Shown here: positions 31,829 to 36,297 of the stretch, piece after piece
Layout of the letters: each line of letters begins with the position of its first letter
How positions within the stretch are numbered: position 1 is the first letter of the stretch
Source of the DNA: a virus
Direction: 5' to 3' (one strand)
Virus record (IMG/VR): IMGVR_UViG_3300042922_000698
Span: 1-36,297 of that record
Length of the DNA: 36,297 nt
Translations under genes and position numbers: made by a program
The notes under the pieces: model-generated
Seen by the model: only the letters and a program-made list of their open reading frames with translations
What the model was told of the DNA's origin: nothing
Databases searched by the model: none

Positions 31829-32872
31829 ATGAGGCGGGAGTCTTTAGATTTTGAATGTTTAGTTAAAGAAATATTCCAACACTTATCTTGTGATTTAAAA
31901 AGTGATTGGAATGATAAGTTTGATATGGTTTTTGATTGGAATGATTCTGAGTACGTTTCCGAGATAAAATATTATCGAACAATTAGGGCGCAGGTTTCTC
32001 TTATTAATCGTGCTATTTTTCAATTTAAGAGAATTAAAGATGCTCGGCAGAATTTTATTGATGATGGCGTTGGTGGGCTATTGATTATTTCATCATATCT
32101 TGAGTCAGGGTTAAAGAATGTTATAGAAAATGAAGAGGACATTGTAATTGTTGATTTGTATGATCTTCTGGCATTAACATCTGAATTACCCGAACATAGA
32201 GAGAAGCTAATAAAATTACTTGAGATTCCTGACGGGTTGATTGATGCAAATAAAGGAAGGGATTTAGAAGAAATATTTGCTCGAGAAGATAGTTTTCATG
32301 ACAGGGTTAATCGCTCTGTACCTGTTGAAGATGACCCTCAAAATAATGAGCAGTTGATATCCAGATTGTTAGACCTACCTGCTGGTAAAAAACATTGGAA
32401 GAGTTATGAGACTTTAATGATTGAAATACTAAAGTTCCTTTTTGAGGATGATTTAAAAGGATGGTATACGCAATATGAAAGTGAGAATAAATTAAACAGA
32501 TATGATTGTGTTTGCGGAATAAAGAAAACCACAGAGTTTTGGTCGTTATTAATTGAACAGTTAAAGTCTAATTATTTATTAATCGAATTTAAAAACTATA
32601 GTGATGAGATCACTCAGGGTGAAGTGTTGACCACTGAGAAGTATCTATTTGAAAATGCTTTTAGAAAAGTCGCTTTGATATTTTGTAGGAAAGGGGCTAA
32701 TCACTCAGCGTTGCAAATGTGCATGGGGGCTATGAGAGAAAGTGGGCGTCTTATACTTGTTCTCGATGATAAAGATGTTGTCGAGATGATTCATAGTAAA
32801 GAAAATGGGAGTGATCCATCTGATTTTTTGCATCAAAAAGTCGATGATTTTCTGATGAGATTATCCAGATAA
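31829..32872 (+). CDS. Cargo protein with two PD-(D/E)xK-like nuclease cores
   Basis: 347 residues from the ATG at 31829 (AAGGA, six bases before); a GTG-like upstream start at 31787 is not supported. I recognise no named family. The N-terminal domain looks Mrr-like: helix FECLVKEIFQHL, Asp32/Asp36 and Glu45-x-Lys47 (SEIKYYR), then IISSYLE. The C-terminal domain repeats the plan: helix YETLMIEILKFL, Asp226 (RYDCV), Glu253-x-Lys255 (LLIEFKNY), then TTEKYLFENAF and ALIFCRKGA. Both could be active nucleases of the restriction-endonuclease fold. AT-rich, 43 bases after cI, and reading the same way, so expressed in the lysogen. An anti-phage role is inferred. Confidence 0.82.
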   Translation: MRRESLDFECLVKEIFQHLSCDLKSDWNDKFDMVFDWNDSEYVSEIKYYRTIRAQVSLINRAIFQFKRIKDARQNFIDDGVGGLLIISSYLESGLKNVIENEEDIVIVDLYDLLALTSELPEHREKLIKLLEIPDGLIDANKGRDLEEIFAREDSFHDRVNRSVPVEDDPQNNEQLISRLLDLPAGKKHWKSYETLMIEILKFLFEDDLKGWYTQYESENKLNRYDCVCGIKKTTEFWSLLIEQLKSNYLLIEFKNYSDEITQGEVLTTEKYLFENAFRKVALIFCRKGANHSALQMCMGAMRESGRLILVLDDKDVVEMIHSKENGSDPSDFLHQKVDDFLMRLSR

Positions 32873-32960
32873 AGACTATCAAAATAATAATAAATGGTTT
32901 GCAACTCTAAGTGGCGCTATTCAATTTAAAAGTATAATTGAATGCAGGAGAAGAATTTCA

Positions 32961-33734
32961 ATGGTTTGGTTTCTAGCAAGTATAACCGAAGTTTTACAAC
33001 TGATGAAGTCAATTCCTATAGCATTTATCGGTGCAGCTTTTGGGATCTACTTTTCATATATGAAGTTAACTTCAAAAATAACTTATTCATTTTCAGTGTC
33101 CCCTAGGTTTTATGGTGACAAGCTGACCGATTTTGTCTTTCAAAATCGACGCGATAGGACTTATGTTATCCAGAAGGTTTTCTGCAAATATGCTGATGGT
33201 GAAATTTCAAGGTTGAAGGATTTTCATCCACCATTAATATTGAAACCTTATGAGGCTATTGTAGTAGAATTTGAAGATGTCAGCGAGTGGCAGAGTCTAG
33301 ATGGTATCGCTTATAAGCCTAATCATATGGACTCATTCGAAATTTTCGCCTTTACTCATGGTAAAGGTGTTATCAAATGCAAAAGAGAATATAAATCTAA
33401 ATACAAAGAATATACAGTAAAGCCATTTACATCAAGTTTTGATGACCTTATATTGCAGGGAGATATGTTTTTTGTTCTCGCCGGCTGGCAGGGGAAAAAA
33501 TCCGTTAAGATTGTTTTCTATCGTTCAGGCTTTCTTGACGGCTCAGAAAATTTTGGTGGGTATAACTATATAGATATTAAAGGTTCACCATGTATTAAAC
33601 TTGAGGATATAACCAAGGTTGTTTTTAAAAAAGGTTTTGATAAACAATGGGACTTCTTCAGAATTTATAGCGTTGAAAACTACAAACTAAATGTAGTTTT
33701 CACTCATCGCTCGAAAGATAACAATGAAGGTTAA
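32961..33734 (+). CDS. Cargo protein, one membrane anchor, unknown function
   Basis: 257 residues with one hydrophobic N-terminal segment (about 16-34, SIPIAFIGAAFGIYFSYM) and a large beta-rich soluble domain (PRFYGDKLTDFVFQNRRDRT, ILKPYEAIVVEFEDVSEW, MFFVLAGWQGKKSVKIVFY). It is probably anchored in the inner membrane; no catalytic motif is seen. AGGAG lies ten bases before the ATG. AT-rich, between the double-nuclease gene and the EACC1-like gene, all on the plus strand. I do not recognise the family. Confidence 0.75.
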   Translation: MVWFLASITEVLQLMKSIPIAFIGAAFGIYFSYMKLTSKITYSFSVSPRFYGDKLTDFVFQNRRDRTYVIQKVFCKYADGEISRLKDFHPPLILKPYEAIVVEFEDVSEWQSLDGIAYKPNHMDSFEIFAFTHGKGVIKCKREYKSKYKEYTVKPFTSSFDDLILQGDMFFVLAGWQGKKSVKIVFYRSGFLDGSENFGGYNYIDIKGSPCIKLEDITKVVFKKGFDKQWDFFRIYSVENYKLNVVFTHRSKDNNEG

Positions 33735-33964
33735 TATCGAAATGTCAAAGGTTAACGATCTTGTTATTCTTAGATAATATGACAGTTGCTTCATTTTTAG
33801 GGATAGTTAGTTGATTTACATCGACGATGCGATGATAGTTTTTTATTTTTAACGATGTTTTAAATGAAAAGGAAATGTTTCTTCCTAATAGAATAGTTAT
33901 TCCACTATTTAAAAATGCAAATGCTAGTGCTAATCTTTTAAAAAAAGGGAGTTTGTCAATTAAA

Positions 33965-34297
33965 ATGAAAAGTTTCACAGATTCAGTCCTCTTGAGAGCT
34001 CGATGGGACATTATAAATGAAATAAAAAAAGAACTCGAACAACATGGGCATAGTTTTTCAAGAGGCCCAATGTGTTTTTCAGTTGGCAACCTTGAATTTA
34101 TCAGTGTCGCGCTTCCAGTGGCAGGAGCTGTAGCTGGGGCACTAGCTACCATTATTGTTGCCTGCGTTAGCCGTGGTAAGAAGATACGTGTGGTTTTTGA
34201 AGGCGATAAGGTTAAAGAGATTGATGCTTCAAATTATAAACAAGAAGAAATAATTGAGATGATTAAGGAAGTCAAAAGAATTGACATCTGTGATTAG
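33965..34297 (+). CDS. Small cargo protein, EACC1-like (effector-associated)
   Basis: About 110 residues from the ATG at 33965 (MKSFTDSVLLRARWDIINEI); a longer frame starts at 33875. A helical N-terminus is followed by a glycine/alanine-rich hydrophobic segment (ISVALPVAGAVAGALATIIV), then a basic turn and RVVFEGDKVKEIDASNYKQE with a final helix. This order resembles the EACC1 domain (a short membrane or interface helix followed by a strand-turn-strand and helix) found beside effector genes in conflict systems; the likeness is weak and by eye only. The start is uncertain. A terminator follows, and attR is 75 bases away. Confidence 0.6.
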   Translation: MKSFTDSVLLRARWDIINEIKKELEQHGHSFSRGPMCFSVGNLEFISVALPVAGAVAGALATIIVACVSRGKKIRVVFEGDKVKEIDASNYKQEEIIEMIKEVKRIDICD

Positions 34298-34315
34298 AAG
34301 TCGCTAAAGAAAGTT

Positions 34316-34358
34316 GCAGCCATTTTATCGCCAATATATGACTTAAGTGGCTGTTTTT
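34316..34358 (+). terminator. Terminator at the right end of the prophage
   Basis: CAGCCATTT and AAGTGGCTG (one G-T pair) form a 9-bp stem with a long loop, followed by TTTTT. It ends the cI-side cargo transcript before attR. Confidence 0.7.
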
Positions 34359-34372
34359 AATGATATAAAATA

Positions 34373-34390
34373 GTATTCGGTCTTTTTTTG
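34373..34390. other. attR core (18-bp direct repeat)
   Basis: Exact copy of 766-783. Here the sequence before it is phage DNA (…GATATAAAATA) and so no sdsR hairpin can form; the sequence after it is host. Confidence 0.9.
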
Positions 34391-34513
34391 TTTGTGTGTA
34401 ACGTTCAGAAACTAACCAGAGTGCCTCAAGAAGATAAATTACTGGAGAGGGTAAGAGATTATCGCGTCCCGCACTTGTCCTCTGGAAGTAGCCGCAACAA
34501 ACAGAAGAAATAG

Positions 34514-34533
34514 ACGCCTGCGTTTGCAGGCGT
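34514..34533 (-). terminator. Hairpin terminator after the DUF1493 gene
   Basis: ACGCCTGC, four-base loop, GCAGGCGT: a perfect 8-bp stem four bases from the DUF1493 stop codon. The minus-strand tail CTATTTCTTC is T-rich; the plus strand has TAATTATTT, so it may work both ways. Confidence 0.7.
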
Positions 34534-34536
34534 TAA

Positions 34537-34836
34537 TTATTTACCCAACCAGCGTCCGGCCTGTGCAGACTCAATTAACAGACGAATAGTCAGCGGATCG
34601 TGCGGTGCGTTGAAATCTTCCGGGAAATATTCGGCAAACGTGATAGAGCCGGGATTAATACCAAATCTGTCAGCATACCGCTCTAGCAATTCATACGCGT
34701 CAAGAGGATCCATGCGAAAGTCATTGTTCAGAGCGGTATCCCGCTCAAGCTTATAACGTCTTAACGTAAACAAACTTCTGCCGTTATAATCTTCAACCAG
34801 CGCAAATACAGCTTTCTCTATATCCTCACTTACCAT
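34537..34836 (-). CDS. DUF1493 family protein
   Basis: 99 residues with the family pattern LRRYKLERDTALNNDFRMD, GYD-like DAYELLERYADRFGI and FAEYFPEDFNAP, ending ESAQAGRWLGK. DUF1493 proteins are acyl-carrier-like in outline and are encoded beside STM2901-type proteins in Salmonella and related bacteria; the function is unknown. Its start lies inside the last codons of the upstream gene (seven-base overlap), so the pair is coupled. Host flank. Confidence 0.88.
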   Translation of the reverse strand: MVSEDIEKAVFALVEDYNGRSLFTLRRYKLERDTALNNDFRMDPLDAYELLERYADRFGINPGSITFAEYFPEDFNAPHDPLTIRLLIESAQAGRWLGK

Positions 34837-35288
34837 ATCTTGTCGTCCTTATGAGCAATAAGGTTATATTTTACCGTAGTTTTCCAGCCAATTTCTGCCA
34901 CATCAACGGCCATAATTACCCAGCCTAAAACGGGGATTGTGCGACCGACGAACGTCCCCAGCTTGTGAGTCATTAACATCTTAATTTGAAGAGGATTTTT
35001 AGGGTTCTGTATCCACGTGGGTAATCTGAATGGAAGACGGTAATCCCGTAACAGCTTTCGAGAATAGACCGAAGCATAAGAGGTGCCTTTCCATGCTCCG
35101 TTTAGCTTACCGGATACGTCAATCGTATTTTGTCCCGAGTAAATCGCAACCAGAGCGATGATATCCTTTGTACCGCTGAAGTGCTCTGCAGTCACATCAA
35201 TCATTATCCAGAAATAAAGCTCTCCTGCAGAAAGGTTAGTAAGTCCGCCATAGAAGTAAGTTCCGTTTAACTGCTCCGTTGTATCCAT
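34830..35288 (-). CDS. STM2901 family protein
   Basis: 152 residues. The N-terminus (MDTTEQLNGTYFYGGLTNLS) and the blocks IALVAIYSGQNTIDVSGKL and RTIPVLGWVIMAVDVAEIGW match the STM2901 family from Salmonella. Two hydrophobic stretches (about 22-34 and 117-131) suggest membrane association. It is the first gene of a two-gene unit with DUF1493. Function unknown; the pair is often near horizontally acquired DNA, which fits its place next to the prophage. Confidence 0.85.
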   Translation of the reverse strand: MDTTEQLNGTYFYGGLTNLSAGELYFWIMIDVTAEHFSGTKDIIALVAIYSGQNTIDVSGKLNGAWKGTSYASVYSRKLLRDYRLPFRLPTWIQNPKNPLQIKMLMTHKLGTFVGRTIPVLGWVIMAVDVAEIGWKTTVKYNLIAHKDDKIW

Positions 35289-35859
35289 ACCATTCCCTTA
35301 AATGGGTACTGTAATGGTCAAAACTGTATCACATCAATTCCGGTCACTGCCAGATGCTGGCTGGCGCTATCTGATGCATTTTGCGACTCTCAAATCCATA
35401 GTTGTCGCTCCGCTGTATCAAAAGATCACGATGCCCACGCTCGGGTCGTTGAACGCTGCATGATCTATGCATCTTATCCCTCAGCCCACAATAGCTATCA
35501 TCGCAATGGCGGATCACTTGGTGCATGCTTTAAATGCAGTTTTACTAACGTTCATCTCATCATTGCTACTATGGCAGGATTTTCCAGCAAGAAGAAAAAG
35601 CAAAGAGTCTGTCAATATATAAAGGTCAACGCGCCTCATTACAGATATTTAGTTATTGCGAAACCAATGGGTTGATTTGTGAAAAAAGCAAATATAAGTT
35701 ATGGGGTTCTCTATGGCTGAATTACAGGATGTTTACTTATGAAATCTTTAATTCATATAGGTTGTTGAAATTGAGGGTAAAAATAAAAAAATATTGGGTG
35801 AAGCCTATGTATAACAGCGAAGGGAAAATTGCTGACGCTCTATATGAGATTCTGAATAA
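35289..35859. other. 571-base stretch without a supported gene
   Basis: It is AT-rich. Several short frames exist (minus 35344-35526; plus 35460-35675; plus 35672-35863) but none has a good ribosome site or a recognised product. Parts look like eroded coding sequence; see findings. Confidence 0.5.
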
Positions 35860-36036
35860 ATGAAGCGTGCTATTTTATGGCTGATTCAGTCTTTTTTCTA
35901 TTTATTACCTGCTGAAGTTATTGTGGCTGGCGTGTATATCTTCATCTGCTTTGTTCCGCAGTATGCAGCACTTCTTAGTTTTGCCTGGGTTATCGTAGTT
36001 TCTTATGTGTATATTAAATTTAACCGATGGTATTGA
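35860..36036 (+). CDS. Small membrane protein (58 aa)
   Basis: 58 residues (MKRAILWLIQSFFYLLPAEV..), with a hydrophobic span of about 40 residues broken by a Pro, enough for two short membrane helices, and a basic end (IKFNRWY). The ATG overlaps the stop of a short upstream frame (ATGA), which suggests coupling. No Shine-Dalgarno is visible. No known family. Confidence 0.5.
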   Translation: MKRAILWLIQSFFYLLPAEVIVAGVYIFICFVPQYAALLSFAWVIVVSYVYIKFNRWY

Positions 36037-36254
36037 TAAAATCCTGACATATTAGTGAGCTTAAAATTTGGGTTGAAAAGCGAACGCAAAATAACCCTAT
36101 TAGCTTAAGGTGCCCGGTCTCCATCCTAAAAACCCACTCCACTCTGCAAAAGCAGAAACAACCCTGCCAGCCTCGCACCCAAAGCTTACCTGTCATCTTG
36201 TCATCACCGCGGTTTGGCTTATCCTTAAAGCTTCAATCAAAAGGAGCATCGTTT
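36037..36254. promoter_or_regulatory. Leader and promoter region of the adhP-like gene
   Basis: 218 bases with no supported gene. It should hold the promoter of the dehydrogenase gene; no clear sigma-70 match stands out to me. Confidence 0.35.
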
Positions 36255-36297
36255 ATGAAAGCGGCAATTGCTAACAGTGAACACAAGGTTGAAGTGG
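36255..36297 (+). CDS. adhP: Zinc alcohol dehydrogenase AdhP, N-terminal end (partial)
   Basis: Only 14 codons are in the window: MKAAIANSEHKVEV. This matches the way propanol-preferring alcohol dehydrogenases (AdhP, MDR superfamily) begin. AAGGAG lies eight bases before the ATG. The enzyme would oxidise alcohols with NAD+. With so few residues the family is likely and the exact gene is not proven. Confidence 0.6.
   Translation, partial: MKAAIANSEHKVEV

Larger units (their letters stand above)
766..34390. mobile_element. P2/186-like prophage, complete
   Basis: All genes of the P2 head, packaging, tail, lysis, replication and control sets are present and intact, bounded by attL and attR, with cos inside. 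I see no broken essential gene, so the prophage is probably inducible. Length about 33.6 kb, the same as P2 (33.6 kb), despite four cargo loci; the shorter tail-fibre gene and missing old/tin balance the inserts. Confidence 0.93.

Noticed and set aside
33745-34152. Minus-strand 135-residue open frame opposite the last cargo gene
   Set aside because: It has no ribosome site and a low-complexity composition; the plus-strand frame has a plausible domain layout, the same direction as its neighbours, and a terminator after it.
35460-35675. 71-codon plus-strand open frame in the right flank
   Set aside because: No ribosome site, no recognised domain, overlaps other frames equally likely; listed only as part of the non-coding stretch.

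Overview
The window holds one complete P2/186-type prophage (Peduovirus-like, about 33.6 kb) with host chromosome on both sides. The left flank is the end of a copD/yebZ-like gene, yebY and the sRNA gene sdsR, in the order known from enteric bacteria. The right flank has a DUF1493/STM2901-family pair, a small membrane-protein gene and the first 14 codons of an adhP-like alcohol dehydrogenase. Gene content and flanks suggest an enterobacterium, probably of the Erwinia/Pantoea group (inference; no rRNA or tRNA is present to test it). An 18-bp direct repeat (766-783 and 34373-34390) marks attL and attR. The core is the distal half of the sdsR terminator, so the phage is integrated at the 3' end of that sRNA gene.

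From attL the prophage reads: integrase and ogr, then on the minus strand (so transcribed towards attL) D, U, T, E'/E, FII, FI, an accessory membrane-protein gene in the Z/fun position, G, H, I, J, W, V, an accessory nuclease pair in the orf30 position, S, R, lysC/lysB, K, holin, X, L, M, N and O. P and Q lie on the plus strand. After Q comes a PARIS-like ATPase/DUF4435 pair with its own promoter and terminator, then a cos site that closely matches P2 cos. Beyond cos, on the minus strand, are a small LexA-boxed gene, replication gene A and the early genes (TraR/DksA-like, DUF2732, DUF5347, fil, cII, cox). Opposite them, on the plus strand, is a cI repressor gene with two helix-turn-helix copies, followed by three cargo genes up to attR.

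The structural genes are collinear with P2. The early and regulatory genes (cI, cII, fil and a LexA-controlled gene next to cos) resemble phage 186. Two features depart from the P2 plan: int lies on the ogr side of the attachment site instead of beside cI, and it has its own strong LexA box. The place int occupies in P2 is filled with cargo.

Four AT-rich accessory loci are the likely places for phage-defence or superinfection-exclusion functions: the membrane protein at 8844-9671, the EEP nuclease pair at 14103-15465, the PARIS-like pair at 24105-25963, and the post-cI cargo at 31829-34297, which includes a protein with two PD-(D/E)xK-like nuclease cores. The PARIS-like pair resembles a known system. 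The other three match no system I can name and are the best candidates for new biology.
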